From NCBI RefSeq assembly GCF_024297145.1, contig NZ_JANCTC010000002.1, positions 479,001 to 543,000 on the forward strand: a DNA stretch of 64,000 nucleotides. Direction: 5' to 3'. Below are positions 47,000 through 57,835 of the stretch, in pieces (the first letter of the stretch is position 1; every line of letters starts with the position of its first letter). The DNA is from Mesorhizobium sp. LMG 17147 (GTDB lineage: Bacteria; Pseudomonadota; Alphaproteobacteria; Rhizobiales; Rhizobiaceae). The position numbers were made by a program, and so were the translations under genes. The notes under the pieces are model-generated. The model was not told where the DNA came from. It was given only the letters and a program-made list of their open reading frames with translations, and searched no databases.

Positions 47000-47408
47000 C
47001 CGGCCCCCCAAGCTTTCTTAGACGCTGGTCTAAAGTATTGGAGCGTTCTTCACGTCCAAATGAGTACATGCCGCAGTATGGGAGGACTTCTAGAACCTCA
47101 ACCGCAGTTGAGAGCAAGCGGCTTTGATCGCCGTTGACGTGGCGGATTTCAAATTGTGCGATGGGGGACGATCACGAAGCGTTGAGATTCTGGTCAGACC
47201 GAAGACAAGCAATATTGGATCGCCGCAATCTTCGGTCACGATAACGGCATGAACACAGTTGCCATGCCGTGATCTTCGAGCGCCGCAACTTTGAACATCA
47301 GGGCGGCCCATTCTCCGCGGAGTGGGCCTGCCGGAAACTATAAGCCTTCGGCAGCTATTCGCAGGCCGACACCTACGCTCCCCGCCGCTCGGGAGCCATG
47401 CTACGCCG
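47000..47408. other. Intergenic region with a GC-rich palindrome
   Basis: About 400 bp with no supported gene. Near the right end, GGCCCATTCTCCGCGGAG followed by TGGGCC forms an imperfect palindrome (about 47305-47328) with no T-run. The left part should carry the promoter of the MFS gene, but I cannot fix it. Confidence 0.4.
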
Positions 47409-47882
47409 CTATTTCAACGAGTGGATCAGATCCAGCGAGGTGACGGCGACCGCCAGGTTGACGCCGGTCTGTGCCTGGACACTGAGCGGCTGCAGCGAAA
47501 AGGCGCTGTCGAGGCCGCCGACCAGGAGATTGGCGCCGCCACCGGTGACCACGCTGGCCTCGGCGTTCACGCCATAGTAGCTGCCGGCAAGGTCGCCTTC
47601 ATCGTGGTTGCGGGTCGCCGCCAGAACCGCCCATACCAGCTGGCCCTGATGCGTCCGGCCGACATCGACGCCGAGCTTGGAAATCACCCCGGTATAGACT
47701 TCGGAGGGGCCGCCACGATGTGGACGAAAAACACAGGAAACACCCTTGTTGGAGGTGACGAGATAGGCCGTGCCGCCGTCGATGGTGCAGTCGAGCACGC
47801 CGAGCTGGAGCTTGCTGGCGCTGGCGGGAGCGGCAACGACGGTCGTCGCGAGAGCGGCGGCACAAGCGAGTTTCTTGATCAT
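47409..47882 (-). CDS. DUF992 family secreted protein
   Basis: A 157-residue protein with a signal peptide (KLACAAALATTVVAAPASAS), then KLQLGVLDCTIDGGTAYLVT, the characteristic DUF992 start (G-x-L-x-C), and GVSCVFRPHRGGPSEVYTGV with a paired Cys. The C-terminal GGGANLLVGGLDSAFSLQPL is also typical. The family is periplasmic and of unknown function. Confidence 0.9.
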   Translation of the reverse strand: MIKKLACAAALATTVVAAPASASKLQLGVLDCTIDGGTAYLVTSNKGVSCVFRPHRGGPSEVYTGVISKLGVDVGRTHQGQLVWAVLAATRNHDEGDLAGSYYGVNAEASVVTGGGANLLVGGLDSAFSLQPLSVQAQTGVNLAVAVTSLDLIHSLK

Positions 47883-48018
47883 GGCAGGGTCCTTTCGAAA
47901 TTGCCTTGTACAAACGGCTGAGCACGCCGAGCGTTCCGCCGAAAACTTGGCGCCAGCAACGCAAGGGTAAACGCAGGGTTGTCGGGGCGCGGAAAGGGCC
48001 GCCCGATTAACCGGCCGC

Positions 48019-48864
48019 TCAGCCGGTGCTGGTGCGGGCCAGGCCGTCCTTGGCCGGCTGGTAGGTCGGATTGAGGTGCACGGCCTCGCGGTAGGATTTC
48101 GCGGCCCTGGCCTTGTCGCCGCGCCGCTCGTAGATCAACGCCTGGTTGGACCAGGCCTCGGCGTTCTTGCCGTCAAGCTTGATGGCCATGTTGAAGTCGG
48201 CGAAGGCATTGTCCTCGTCGTTCATGGCCAGGTAGGAGAGGCCGCGTCCATTGTAGGGCTCGGAGGCGTCCGGCGCCAACGAAATGGCGGTCGAGAAGTC
48301 CTCGATGGCAAAGGCGTGCTGGCCCTGGCTCTGGTAGATCAGGCCGCGATTGTGATAGGCGCGCGCGTCGGTCGTGTCGAGCTGGATGGCCTTCTGGAAA
48401 TCGTTGAAGGCTTCCTGCACCCGGCCGGCCCTGCGGTAGAGATTGCCGCGGCCGATATAGGCGGCGTCATAGTTGGGATTGATCTGGATCGAGCGGTTGT
48501 AGTCGGCAAGCGCACTCGCCTGATCGCCGAGGAAGCGCTGGATGAGCGCGCGATTCGAATAGGCCTGGTAAAAATTCGGATTGAGCTGGATGGCGGTGTT
48601 GAAGTCCTTCAGCGCCGCCTGGTACTGACCGCCGCGGCCATAGGCCGAGCCGCGCACATTGTAGGCTTCCGGATCCTGGGGGTTGCGCTGGATCACCGCC
48701 GACAGCGAGGAGATGTTCTCGCTCGAGGCTTGCGCCTTGTCGATGTTGTTGAACTCGCCGGTCGGAACGCTCTGGCAGCTGGCAAGCGCCATCCCGGAAA
48801 GCAGGGCTGCCGTCAGGGCGAGGCCGCGCCACGCGGTTCTGCGCTCTACGGTAATTGCGTCCAT
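48019..48864 (-). CDS. TPR-repeat lipoprotein
   Basis: A 281-residue protein with a lipobox (MALASC) after an N-terminal helix, then six or so tetratricopeptide repeats (AYNVRGSAYGRGGQYQAALK, AYSNRALIQRFLGDQASALA, AYHNRGLIYQSQGQHAFAIE). It belongs to the family of outer-membrane TPR lipoproteins of rhizobia. Likely a scaffold in the envelope; partner unknown. Confidence 0.9.
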   Translation of the reverse strand: MDAITVERRTAWRGLALTAALLSGMALASCQSVPTGEFNNIDKAQASSENISSLSAVIQRNPQDPEAYNVRGSAYGRGGQYQAALKDFNTAIQLNPNFYQAYSNRALIQRFLGDQASALADYNRSIQINPNYDAAYIGRGNLYRRAGRVQEAFNDFQKAIQLDTTDARAYHNRGLIYQSQGQHAFAIEDFSTAISLAPDASEPYNGRGLSYLAMNDEDNAFADFNMAIKLDGKNAEAWSNQALIYERRGDKARAAKSYREAVHLNPTYQPAKDGLARTSTG

Positions 48865-48958
48865 GTCTGCCCTGTCCTTACTGCGCCGTCTGGTCCGTTC
48901 CCCCTCCGAACCGGCATCTCTCCCAACCGGTCCTTTCGGACCGGGTCTACATCACAAC

Positions 48959-48991
48959 AAAAAGGTGGCGGCGATTCCGCATCGCGCCACC
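48959..48991 (-). terminator. Intrinsic terminator downstream of rpsU
   Basis: On the minus strand GGTGGCG-CGAT pairs with ATCG-C-CGCCACC around GCGGA (one bulge), followed by TTTTTGTTGT. It lies about 35 bp after the rpsU stop, before the TPR gene. Confidence 0.75.
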
Positions 48992-49025
48992 CTGGATATC
49001 CTTGGAAAAGGACGAAAAATTGGCG

Positions 49026-49304
49026 TCAGAACCGCGGCGGACGCGGGGCACCGGCACCGGCAGCACCGGCCGCGACCGGACGCGGCGTCATCGGCAGCAG
49101 GCCTTCGCGCTGGGCACGCTTGCGGGCCAGCTTGCGGGCGCGGCGGACGGCTTCCGCCTTTTCACGGGCGCGCTTCTCGGAGGGCTTCTCGTAATGTCCG
49201 CGCATCTTCATTTCGCGGAAAATGCCTTCGCGCTGCATCTTTTTCTTGAGCGCGCGAAGCGCCTGATCAACATTGTTGTCGCGGACGAGTACCTGCACGG
49301 GCAA
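49026..49304 (-). CDS. rpsU: 30S ribosomal protein bS21
   Basis: Small ribosomal subunit protein of 92 residues. [20 protein letters not shown], then [20 protein letters not shown] and the basic [17 protein letters not shown] are the bS21 core; the Ala/Gly/Pro-rich C-terminal tail is usual in rhizobia. It is a single gene with its own terminator. Confidence 0.97.
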   Translation of the reverse strand: MPVQVLVRDNNVDQALRALKKKMQREGIFREMKMRGHYEKPSEKRAREKAEAVRRARKLARKRAQREGLLPMTPRPVAAGAAGAGAPRPPRF

Positions 49305-49450
49305 TCCTGTCTTTCGGGTTTGAAATCAATAGGCAAGCGGCCATAGCCACAAGCCTCCGCGGCGCGTTACACCACGAATTGGGGCGGCTGATAGCAGAAT
49401 CAAGGCGCTCTGTCCACTGCCGATTGAGAGGTGGTGCCGACCCCGAAACG

Positions 49451-49473
49451 AAAAACCCGCCTCAGCGGCGGGT
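49451..49473 (-). terminator. Intrinsic terminator downstream of the SET-domain gene
   Basis: On the minus strand a 7-bp perfect stem (ACCCGCC/GGCGGGT, 5-nt loop) is followed by TTTTCG. It is about 90 bp past the SET gene's stop. Confidence 0.65.
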
Positions 49474-49564
49474 CGTTGGTCTGAATCAGCACCATACCGA
49501 GATTACTAGCATAGCTGCCGGCACAAAGCAAGAACAAAATTCGCCTTGGGCCAGATAGGCGACG

Positions 49565-49951
49565 CTACGCCGTGGCCAGGTGGAGCTGCTCGAAACCCTC
49601 GAAGAACTCGCCGTAGTCGCAGGTTATCTCCTCGCCGGCGGCGATGTCGCGGGTCGCAGTGGCCCCGCCATATTGCGAAAAGTCGGTGTTCGGTTTGTCG
49701 GCGTGGTTCATGAAGCGGCCATTGTCGACCTCATAGACCATGAAGCCCGGCCGGTCCGGACTGGGATAGGCATATCTGTCGAGCAATTCCTTGAGGTGCG
49801 GCGGCGCCGTCTCGTATCTTTCCACCGGGATCAGCCGGTCGAAATCCGGATCGAGCCGCCAGATCTGCGCCCCTTTCCGGATCGGCTCGGCGGCGAACAC
49901 GCCGACGCCTTCGATTGCGCTTGCAGCGATATAGGTCCTGATCAGCAGCAT
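49565..49951 (-). CDS. SET-domain protein
   Basis: A 128-residue protein built of a single SET domain: GVGVFAAEPIRKGAQIW at the N-terminus, YEVDNGRFMNHADKPNTDFS holding the N-H substrate/SAM motif, and ATRDIAAGEEITCDYGEFFE with the C-D-Y-G catalytic tail. Bacterial SET proteins are lysine methyltransferases, with targets mostly unknown. It stands alone. Confidence 0.92.
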   Translation of the reverse strand: MLLIRTYIAASAIEGVGVFAAEPIRKGAQIWRLDPDFDRLIPVERYETAPPHLKELLDRYAYPSPDRPGFMVYEVDNGRFMNHADKPNTDFSQYGGATATRDIAAGEEITCDYGEFFEGFEQLHLATA

Positions 49952-50057
49952 GTTTCACCCGTTTTCGAGGAGAAGACGGAATCGTCAAATCGCCGGGAAA
50001 AGCAAGACCGGTTTTCAGGCATTGCGGCTGGCGGGCCTACGCCGACCGCGAAACGCT

Positions 50058-50816
50058 TCACGTGCGGGTGATCGAGACGCCGCCGTCGGCGAACAACGCC
50101 GTGCCGGTGGTGAAGCTCGATGCATCGGAAGCCAGATAGAGCGCCGAGCGGGCAATCTCGTCAGGCTCGGCGACGCGCTTCAAGGCATGCAGGTTTTCGA
50201 CGAAGGCTCGCGATTCAGGGGTCTTGAACGTTGCCGAAGGCGTGTCGGTGCCGCCCGGCAGCAGCGCGTTGACCCGGACGCCCCTAGCGCCATATTCGGC
50301 GGCCAGCACCTGCGTCAATCCGATCAGTCCGGCCTTGCTCGCGGCATAGCTGGTCATGCCGGGCATGCCGACCGTGTGGCCGACAAAGGTGGAGGTGAAG
50401 ATCAGCGATCCGCCGCCGCGGTCGACCATCGCCGGCACCTGGTATTTTGCGCCGAGAAAGGCGCTGGTCAGGTTGGTGTCGAGCGCCTCGCGCCAGCCCT
50501 CCAGCGACAGCTCCGAAACCGGCCCGGTCTTGCCGACCGAACCGGCATTGTTGAAGGCGATGTCCAGCCCGCCGAATTTCTCGACCGCGAGGTCGACCAG
50601 GGCCTTCGCGTAGGCTTCGTCGCGGACATCGCCGGCAAGGGCGATGGCGGTGCCGTCGGCGTCTTCGATTTCGGCAACGAGCGCGTCAAGCTCCGCCTTG
50701 CGGCGGGCAGCGACGACCACCTTGGCGCCTTCCTCCGCAAACAGCTTGGCCGTGGCGCGGCCGATCCCGGAACTGGCGCCTGTGACGAGGGCAACTTTGT
50801 TGGCAAGTGTGAGCAT
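50058..50816 (-). CDS. SDR family oxidoreductase
   Basis: NAD(P)-dependent short-chain dehydrogenase, 252 residues. NKVALVTGASSGIGRATAKL contains the TGxxxGIG cofactor motif, AFNNAGSVG the NNAG motif, TYAASK-type SYAASKAGLIGL the YxxxK catalytic pair. The Arg-rich VVAARRKAEL suggests NADP. Substrate cannot be read from sequence. Confidence 0.94.
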   Translation of the reverse strand: MLTLANKVALVTGASSGIGRATAKLFAEEGAKVVVAARRKAELDALVAEIEDADGTAIALAGDVRDEAYAKALVDLAVEKFGGLDIAFNNAGSVGKTGPVSELSLEGWREALDTNLTSAFLGAKYQVPAMVDRGGGSLIFTSTFVGHTVGMPGMTSYAASKAGLIGLTQVLAAEYGARGVRVNALLPGGTDTPSATFKTPESRAFVENLHALKRVAEPDEIARSALYLASDASSFTTGTALFADGGVSITRT

Positions 50817-50922
50817 TTTCCTGCATCCTTTTCGCGCCGGCCCTTGCCGGCAATCGGGATGCTTGGTCGCAAATCGAGGCGGCGCGAGCCACCCGATACC
50901 TGCGAGGTCGTGTCGGCCTGGA

Positions 50923-51297
50923 CTATTGCCTAAGCAGCCAGCCGAGCCGATCGAGCGAAAATGCGTAGCTGACGGCGATCAGCAGTGCAACGGCTATGCC
51001 GGCTGTCGTGTAACCGGCCAGGTGGAATCCGGCAGCGCCGCCGAACAGGATGACGAGTTCGAGCACCAGCCGCAAACCGCCCGGCACCGGAACCGGCGCC
51101 CGCCCCGAGCGGCTCGGATCGTTCGGCACCGCGAAGATTCCCCAGAGCGCGGCGGCGCCGAACGGCAATGCCACGGCAAGGATCCAACGCCCCATGCCCG
51201 CTGAGAGGCTCCAGCCCGCCATGCCGAGGCCGAGCAAAGCGGCGAGCTCCAGCAGGAAGCGCAATGTCAGATTCCACCAGACGTTACCCACCGCCAT
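50923..51297 (-). CDS. YrdB family membrane protein (DUF2568)
   Basis: A 124-residue protein with four predicted helices (NLTLRFLLELAALLGLGMAG, WILAVALPFGAAALWGIFAV, LRLVLELVILFGGAAGFHLA, AGIAVALLIAVSYAFSLDRL). The W-G-x-F-x-V-P-x-D-P-x-R loop between helices 2 and 3 is the YrdB signature. GGAGG lies just ahead of the ATG. Function unknown. Confidence 0.87.
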   Translation of the reverse strand: MAVGNVWWNLTLRFLLELAALLGLGMAGWSLSAGMGRWILAVALPFGAAALWGIFAVPNDPSRSGRAPVPVPGGLRLVLELVILFGGAAGFHLAGYTTAGIAVALLIAVSYAFSLDRLGWLLRQ

Positions 51298-51497
51298 AAT
51301 CCTCCGATCGTCAGTCAACGGATAGCGCTCGAAGGGAATTGCATCAACCTGCCCGCATGCCTCTTCTCCACCATGGCGCAAAACGGCAAGCGCCGTCGCA
51401 AACAGTGCAAGGCTGGCAGCGCCGTTTCGCTAGTGATACAAGCTCGCGCGCCGGGGTTGGCTGATCTGCCCGGCCGCCATTTGCGAGGCCTGCGACG

Positions 51498-52751
51498 TTG
51501 AAGAAATACTCGGTATTCGCCATCGCCCGCGAGGCCATGCGCGGCCATAAGGGTTGGGAGGAGCAGTGGTCCTCGCCGGAGCCGAAGAAGGAGTACGACG
51601 TCATCATCGTCGGCGCCGGCGGCCACGGCCTGGCCACCGCCTATTATCTCGCCACCGTGCACGGCATCACCAACGTCGCGGTGCTGGAAAAAGGCTGGCT
51701 CGGCGGCGGCAATACCGGCCGCAACACCACCATCATCCGCTCGAACTATCTCTACGACGAGAGCGCCGGCATCTACGACCACGCGCTGAAGCTGTGGGAC
51801 GGGCTCAGCCAGGAGCTCAACTACAACGTCATGTATTCGCCGCGCGGCGTCATGATGCTGGCCCACAACATCCACGACATCCAGGTGCTGAGGCGCCACG
51901 TCCATGCCAACCGGCTGAACGGCATCGACAATGAATGGCTGACGCCGGAGCAAGCCAAGGAATTCTGTCCGCCGCTCAACATTTCGCGCAATGCGCGCTA
52001 TCCGGTGATGGGCGCCTCCCTGCAGCGCCGCGGCGGCACGGCGCGTCACGATGCGGTCGCCTGGGGCTATGCGCGCGGCGCCTCGGCGCGCGGCGTCCAC
52101 ATCATCCAGAATTGCGAGGTCACCGGCGTCAAACGGGCGCCGAACGGCGCGGTCACCGGCGTCGAGACGACGCGCGGCTTCATCGGCGCCAGGAAGGTCG
52201 GCGTGGTTGCCGCCGGCCACTCCTCGGTGATCATGAACATGGCTGGCGTGCGCATGCCGCTGGAAAGCTATCCGCTGCAGGCGCTGGTGTCGGAGCCGGT
52301 CAAGCCGGTGGTGCCTTGTGTGGTGATGTCGAACACGGTGCATGCCTATATCTCGCAATCCGACAAAGGCGAACTGGTCATCGGCGCCGGCACCGACCAG
52401 TATGTCTCCTATTCGCAGACCGGCGGGCTGCACATTTTGCAACATACGCTCGATGCGATCTGCGAGATGTTCCCGATCTTCACCCGTATGAAGATGCTGC
52501 GCTCATGGGGCGGCATCGTCGACGTGACGCCGGACCGTTCGCCGATCCTGGCCAAGACGCCGGTCCCCGGCCTTTATGTCAATTGCGGCTGGGGCACGGG
52601 CGGTTTCAAGGCGACGCCGGGTTCGGGCCATGTGTTTGCCCATACGATCGCCAGGGACGATCCGCACCCGATCAACGCGCCCTTCACCATCGAGCGCTTC
52701 CGCACCGGCCGCCTCATCGACGAGGCGGCGGCGGCAGCGGTGGCGCACTGA
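51498..52751 (+). CDS. soxB: Sarcosine oxidase beta subunit
   Basis: Flavoprotein subunit of heterotetrameric sarcosine oxidase, 417 residues, converting sarcosine to glycine and delivering the methyl group to tetrahydrofolate. Motifs: [20 protein letters not shown] (FAD GxGxxG), [20 protein letters not shown], and [20 protein letters not shown], whose His near residue 184 is the covalent FMN site in the family. TTG start, with GAGG about 10 bp ahead; no better start is available. First gene of the operon. Confidence 0.96.
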   Translation: MKKYSVFAIAREAMRGHKGWEEQWSSPEPKKEYDVIIVGAGGHGLATAYYLATVHGITNVAVLEKGWLGGGNTGRNTTIIRSNYLYDESAGIYDHALKLWDGLSQELNYNVMYSPRGVMMLAHNIHDIQVLRRHVHANRLNGIDNEWLTPEQAKEFCPPLNISRNARYPVMGASLQRRGGTARHDAVAWGYARGASARGVHIIQNCEVTGVKRAPNGAVTGVETTRGFIGARKVGVVAAGHSSVIMNMAGVRMPLESYPLQALVSEPVKPVVPCVVMSNTVHAYISQSDKGELVIGAGTDQYVSYSQTGGLHILQHTLDAICEMFPIFTRMKMLRSWGGIVDVTPDRSPILAKTPVPGLYVNCGWGTGGFKATPGSGHVFAHTIARDDPHPINAPFTIERFRTGRLIDEAAAAAVAH

Positions 52752-53173
52752 TGATGACCGAGATGGCCGTCGCCATGCCGCTGATGCTCGCCGGCGAGCA
52801 GGGGCTGTTCCATTTTCCGTCGCCGGACGAGGTGCGCACGCAGCCGATCAGCCGCGCCGAAAACGAGACCGAATGGCCGTTTTCCGTCGACGACGGCATT
52901 CTGACCTGCGTCTGGAGCGGCGGACAAAGGGTCGTCTCGTTTCTTGAAGGCCGGCCGGCGGATCTGGACAACGACGAGCCGTTCGAGCCGCGCGTCGTCA
53001 TCGTCACGGTCGATCCGGTCCTGCTGACGATCGGCAACATGGCCAACCGCGACCTCTTCAGCCCTGCGGCAAGCATTGAGGAGCGTATCCGGCTCGTCGC
53101 GCCCTTCGTGACCTTGGGCCAGAGGCTTTGCGACCAACCGGCCGGCGCCCGCGTCGGCCACGGCGAATTGTAG
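52751..53173 (+). CDS. Small hypothetical protein within the sarcosine oxidase operon
   Basis: A 140-residue protein placed between soxB and soxD, not a subunit I know. It starts by overlapping the soxB stop (TGATG) and ends 8 bp before soxD. Segments such as ENETEWPFSVDDGILTCVWS, GGQRVVSFLEGRPADLDNDE and FEPRVVIVTVDPVLLTIGNM read like a folded soluble protein with no signal peptide. Two adjacent ATG codons begin it. Role unknown; cotranscription suggests a helper in sarcosine oxidase assembly or use. Confidence 0.8.
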   Translation: MMTEMAVAMPLMLAGEQGLFHFPSPDEVRTQPISRAENETEWPFSVDDGILTCVWSGGQRVVSFLEGRPADLDNDEPFEPRVVIVTVDPVLLTIGNMANRDLFSPAASIEERIRLVAPFVTLGQRLCDQPAGARVGHGEL

Positions 53174-53181
53174 GACCAACC

Positions 53182-53478
53182 ATGCTTCTCATCCGCTGCC
53201 CCTATTGCGAGGAAGAGCGTCCGGAGCTCGAATTCCGCAACGCCGGCGAGGCGCATATTGCGCGTTCCCCAAACATCGCTGGCGAGAGCGACGACGATTT
53301 CGAAAAGTTCTTCTTCATCCGCTCAAATCCCAAGGGCATTATCTATGAGCGCTGGCGGCACATGCACGGCTGCGCGCGGTTCTTCAACGCCGTGCGCGAC
53401 ACCGTCAGCGACAGGTTCCTGATGACCTACAAGGCCGGCGAGCCGAAGCCCGTAAAGCTGCCGGGAGCCACCAAATGA
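53182..53478 (+). CDS. soxD: Sarcosine oxidase delta subunit
   Basis: Small zinc-binding subunit of 98 residues. IRCPYCEEERPELEF carries the CxxC zinc pair, and NPKGIIYERWRHMHGCARFF the second half of the site (H-x-x-G-C). It overlaps soxA by 4 bp. The second in-frame ATG was chosen, since the upstream part is not family-like. Confidence 0.95.
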   Translation: MLLIRCPYCEEERPELEFRNAGEAHIARSPNIAGESDDDFEKFFFIRSNPKGIIYERWRHMHGCARFFNAVRDTVSDRFLMTYKAGEPKPVKLPGATK

Positions 53479-56460
53479 GCGCGACATTCCGCATTGCCGG
53501 CGCCGGACGGCTCAAACAGGCAAAGATAGCTGGCTTCAGCTTCGATGACCGTCCCTATACCGGTATCGAGGGCGACACGCTGGCCTCGGCGCTGCTTGCC
53601 AATGGCGTCCATCTTGTCGGCCGGTCGTTCAAGTACCACCGGCCGCGCGGCTTTCTGTCGGCCGGCGCCGAAGAGCCGAACGCGCTGGTCGAGATCAAAC
53701 GCGACGCGGCACGCAAGACGCCGAACGTCCGAGCTACGGTGCAGGAGCTCTATGACGGGCTGACCGCACAGTCACAGAACCGCTGGCCGTCGCTCGCCTT
53801 CGACGTCGGCGCCGTCAGCAGTATCGCCTCGCCGATGCTTTCGGCCGGCTTCTACTACAAGACGTTCATGTGGCCGAAGACTGCGTGGAAAAACCTCTAC
53901 GAACCAAAGATTAGGGCCGCCGCCGGCCTTGGCGTCGCTCCCGACCAGCCGGACCCCGACCATTATTCGGCGCGCTTCGCCCACTGCGATGTGCTGGTGC
54001 TGGGCGGCGGTGCCGCGGGTATCGCCGCGGCATTGGCCGCGGCTGAAACCGGGGCGCGTGTCATCCTTGCCGACGAGCAGGCGGAATTCGGCGGCAGCCT
54101 TCATTTCGAGAGCGGCGCCAGGATCGATGGCCAGGACGGTTTTGCCTGGGCGCAGTCCGCCGTCGCCAAGTTGAAGTCGATGGACAATGTGCGCGTGCTG
54201 CCGCGCACCACGGCGTTCGGCTATTACGCGCAGAATTTCGTCGGGCTGGTCGAGCGCGTCAGCGACCATCTGCAGAACCCCGGCCGCGACCTGCCGCGCG
54301 AGCGGCTGTGGCAGGTTCGCGCCAAACGCGTGGTGCTGGCGACCGGCGCCATCGAGCGGCACATGGTGTTTGCCGACAACGACCGCCCCGGCATCATGCT
54401 GGCATCGGCGGCGCGCACCTATCTCAACCATTACGGCGTCGCCGTCGGCAGGAATGTCGGCGTCTATACGGCAAACGATTCCGCCTACGCGGCGGCGATC
54501 GACCTGAAAAAGGCCGGCATCAACGTGGCGGCGATCGTCGATCTGCGCGACAACCCGACCGGGCCGGTGATCGACGAGGCGAGGGCGCTCGGCATCGAGG
54601 TCAATTTCGGCCGCGCGGTGATACGCGCCGGCGGCAAATTGCGGGTGTCGTCGATGACCGTGCAGCCGAAGAATGGCGGCGGCGAACGCACCATTCCGGT
54701 CGACGCGATCCTGATGTCGGCCGGCTGGACGCCGTCGGTGCATCTGTTCTCGCAATCGCGCGGCAAGGTCGCCTTCAACGACGAGACCAAGCGCTTTGTG
54801 CCCGGAATTTATGCGCAGGACTGCGTCTCGGTCGGCGCCTGCAACGGCACCGACGGGCTGTCGGCGACCATCGACGAAGCTTACGCCGCCGGCGCCAAGG
54901 CGGCCAAGGACGCCGGCAGCAGGCCGGCCAAGGGCACCAAGCCGAAGGTCGACGCCGGCGAGAGCTGGTCGCGCGGCATGCTGGGTGCAGCACCCGGTGC
55001 CGGATCGGATACGACGGTCAAGGCCTTTGTCGACTTCCAGAACGACGTCACCGCCAAGGACATCCGCCAGGCGGTGCATGAGGGCATGCGCTCGATCGAG
55101 CACGTCAAACGCTTCACCACCAATGGCATGGCGACCGACCAGGGCAAGACCTCCAACATGCACGGCCTGGCGATTGCCGCCGAGACGTTGGGCAAGCCGA
55201 TCCCGCAGGTCGGGCTGACGACGTTCCGCGCGCCCTATACGCCGGTGACATTCGGCTCGATCGTCGGGCACGCACGGGGTCCCCTGTTCGACCCGACCCG
55301 CAAGACGGCGATCCATCCCTGGGCCGAGCGCCAGGGCGCTGTATTCGAGGATGTCGGTCAGTGGAAGCGCGCCTGGTATTTCCCGAAGCCGGGCGAGGAC
55401 ATACATGCCGCCGTCGACCGCGAATGCGTCACGGTGCGCAAGACAGCCGGCCTGTTTGACGCCTCGACGCTGGGCAAGATCGAGGTGGTCGGGCCGGATG
55501 CGGCCAAATTCATGGAACTGCTCTACACCAATCCATGGGAAAAGCTCGAGCCCGGCCGCTGCCGTTACGGCATCATGCTGCGCGAGGACGGCTTCATCTA
55601 TGACGACGGTGTCGTCGGCAGGCTTGCACCCGACCGTTTCCATGTGACGACGACGACCGGCGGCGCGCCGCGCGTCATGAACCATATGGAAGACTATCTC
55701 CAGACCGAGTTCCCGCATCTCAACGTCTGGCTGACCTCGATCACCGAGCAATGGGCGGTGATTGCCGTGCAGGGACCCAAGTCTCGCGACATCATTGCGC
55801 CGCTGGTCGAGGGCATCGACATGTCGGATGAGGCGCTGCCGCATATGTCGGTGCGCGAAGGCCGGATTTGCGGCGTGCCGACCAGGCTGTTTCGCATGTC
55901 GTTCAGCGGTGAGCGCGGCTTCGAGGTCAACGTGCCGGCGGACTATGGCGAAGCGGTCTCGGAAGCGTTGTGGGCCGAGGGCCAGAAGCATGGCGCCTGT
56001 GCCTATGGCACAGAGTCTATGCATGTGCTGCGCGCTGAAAAGGGCTACATCATCGTCGGCCAGGATACCGACGGCACGGTGACGCCGAACGACGCCGGGC
56101 TCGACTGGGCGGTCGGCAAGAAGAAGACCGACTTCGTCGGCATTCGCGGCATGGCGCGGCCGGATCTGGTCGCCAAGGGCCGCAAGCAGCTTGTCGGCCT
56201 GAAGACCAGGGATCCCAAGGTGGTGCTGGAGGAGGGCGCGCAGATCGTCGCGGACCCGAAGCAGGCAATCCCGATGAAGATGATTGGCCATGTCACGTCG
56301 AGCTATTGGTCGCAAAATTGCGGCCGCTCGATCGCGCTGGGGCTGGTCGCCGGCGGCCGCGATCGCACGGGCGAGACGCTCTATGTGCCGATGCCGAACG
56401 GGGTGATCGAGGTGGAGGTCACCGGCGTGGTGTTCTTCGACGAGAAGGGGGAGCGCCTCA

Positions 56461-56468
<8 letters not shown>
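53475..56468 (+). CDS. soxA: Sarcosine oxidase alpha subunit
   Basis: Large subunit of 997 residues. The N-terminal domain with GDTLASALLANGVHLVGRSF and KYHRPRG is the 2Fe-2S-ferredoxin-like fold; CDVLVLGGGAAGIAAALAAA near 175 binds NAD or FAD; RLRAKRVVLATGAIERHMVF-type VVLATGAIER follows; the final 380 residues are the aminomethyltransferase (GcvT-like) domain, starting PYTPVTFGSIVGHARG, for the folate-bound methyl group. It overlaps soxG by 8 bp. Confidence 0.96.
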
Positions 56469-57317
<849 letters not shown>

Positions 57318-57418
57318 TCTGCACGCCGCGATAAAGCAGGGCTGAAGCAGACAAGATCGGCGGCCGGAAATTCCTGCCGCCCTTTCGGTTCATCACCGCG
57401 TATTGTCGCCGGGCCGGC

Positions 57419-57658
57419 TCAGAAGCTGCTTGGCACGATCCACGGATCGATGCCGATGCCGAGTCTCGGGCCCTTGCTGCCGGCTTTGTGTGTCGGGGCA
57501 TCGGCGTTTTCAAGCGATCCGGTCGGCGCGCAATCGAGCTTCACATCGGCCTTGGTGTCGATGCAGGCCGCTTCTTGCTTGGCTGGCTGACTGCTGCCGG
57601 CAAATGCGGCGCCAGAGAGCGCCAGCAGGGAGGCGAGCGTGAGGATTGCCTTTTTCAT
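57419..57658 (-). CDS. Small secreted protein, probable TetR target
   Basis: A 79-residue protein with a signal peptide (MKKAILTLASLLALSGAAFA) and a soluble part with two cysteines (EAACIDTKADVKLDCAPTGS). I know no family. Its promoter region carries two CGTACGYGTACG palindromes, and a TetR gene lies just upstream on the same strand, so regulation by that protein is likely. GGAGA lies ahead of the ATG. Confidence 0.7.
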   Translation of the reverse strand: MKKAILTLASLLALSGAAFAGSSQPAKQEAACIDTKADVKLDCAPTGSLENADAPTHKAGSKGPRLGIGIDPWIVPSSF

Positions 57659-57689
57659 CGTCGGTCTCCGGTTCAGCTATCGAATTTCT

Positions 57690-57759
57690 CGTACGTGTAC
57701 GGAACTGCGTACAGATACGCCCTTGACTGCCGGTGTTCAAGCAAAATCGTACGCGTACG
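57690..57759 (-). promoter_or_regulatory. Promoter with paired palindromic operators
   Basis: On the minus strand TTGAAC and TATCTG form a -35/-10 pair with 17-bp spacing. A perfect palindrome CGTACGCGTACG lies just upstream of the -35, and the near-identical CGTACACGTACG (one base off symmetry) lies downstream of the expected transcription start. The layout suits TetR-type repression of the small secreted protein gene. Confidence 0.55.
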
Positions 57760-57835
57760 GAGAATTGCCGAACGCTCGGCGCCGCAGCGCAGATCGTTCG
57801 GAGAAGACCCTGCAGATCGGGAGGAGCGCCGCTCT

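Noticed and set aside
51315..52445. A minus-strand open frame of 376 codons opposite soxB.
   Set aside because: Antisense shadow of soxB, whose FAD and covalent-flavin motifs are clear.
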